From VFJL01 sp043721435 (lineage in GTDB: Bacteria; Pseudomonadota; Gammaproteobacteria; Burkholderiales; Nitrosomonadaceae), in assembly GCA_043721435.1 (NCBI GenBank), contig JAYSQR010000021.1, positions 11,922 through 75,921 of the forward strand: DNA of 64,000 bases, written 5' to 3'. The position numbers and the translations under genes are program-made. This document shows, piece after piece, positions 63,924 through 64,000 of the stretch. The notes beneath the pieces are model-generated. The model saw only the letters and a program-made list of their open reading frames with translations, did no database searches and had not been told where the DNA came from. How positions within the stretch are numbered: position 1 is the stretch's first letter; the number at the start of each line of letters is the position of its first letter.

Positions 63924-64000
63924 TTACGAAACATAATGCCTAGCCATTTTTGTATCTGCATCCTGCCGAGTGAACGCCCACTCAATGCCACGTTGCTCCA

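Noticed and set aside
1..64000. CRISPR array, rRNA operon, insertion sequence with transposase
   Set aside because: No regularly spaced short repeats with unique spacers, no rRNA stretch and no transposase frame were seen; the only regular repeats are coding (Sel1, ankyrin).

Overview
The window is a betaproteobacterial chromosome segment with roughly 55% GC housekeeping DNA. Pointers are the rpsB-tsf-pyrH-frr-uppS-cdsA-dxr-rseP-bamA-skp-fabZ-rnhB run, the aroA-cmk-rpsA-ihfB-lapA-pyrF run, the fabH-fabD-fabG-acpP-fabF-mltG cluster, iscR next to a cysteine desulfurase, and zapE. The gene set would suit a Nitrosomonadaceae- or Gallionellaceae-like organism, but that is inference from gene order and family content only; there is no rRNA or other taxonomic marker.

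Layout: 1-4.7 kb fatty-acid synthesis genes and mltG; 4.8-9.8 kb two DUF4124 paralogues, exonuclease III, a Sel1-repeat protein, a NYN-domain protein and a tiny TTG-started basic protein; 9.8-13.3 kb Fe-S control (iscR with a recognisable IscR operator, cysteine desulfurase), trmJ and suhB; 13.3-18.2 kb mutarotase, mutS, slyD, rnhB; 18.2-29.1 kb a long leftward operon joining translation, isoprenoid, phospholipid and outer-membrane assembly genes, from which lpxD, lpxA and lpxB are missing at their usual places; 29.3-31.4 kb a short GlpD-like oxidoreductase and two small membrane proteins; 31.5-39.1 kb a signalling block (two histidine kinases, two response regulators, a GAF-PAS-GGDEF/EAL protein split by a one-base shift, CheW); 39.1-42.4 kb cysteine synthesis (epsC-cysK), panD and an ankyrin protein; 42.6-45.1 kb a wrecked PAS-GGDEF-EAL gene whose stop overlaps the start of an HDOD-GAF gene; 45.1-55.0 kb aroA to a Bax-inhibitor family protein.

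At 55.1-55.3 kb an intact tRNA-Ser(UGA) lies just after a broken tRNA-Ser copy that is interrupted in the anticodon by a palindromic 58-bp insert. The intact tRNA is followed by a P4-type integrase and a small satellite-like island (about 55.33-61.9 kb): an AT-rich gene of unknown function, an AlpA-type regulator, a PriCT-2/TOPRIM primase-like protein, a DUF3987 protein and small hypothetical proteins. The island carries three 11-bp repeats at exact 21-bp spacing in front of the integrase, a related 12-bp tandem repeat near its right end, and a 17-bp perfect inverted repeat inside a gene of the replication module. No capsid, tail or conjugation gene is visible, so it would need a helper or is decaying. 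The core gene zapE follows, then a mostly empty end with one short unknown ORF.

The island is the likeliest place for something undescribed; the split and decaying c-di-GMP genes, the tRNA relic and the contracted bam-fabZ locus are the other unusual points. All calls are from reading the sequence; no database search was run.
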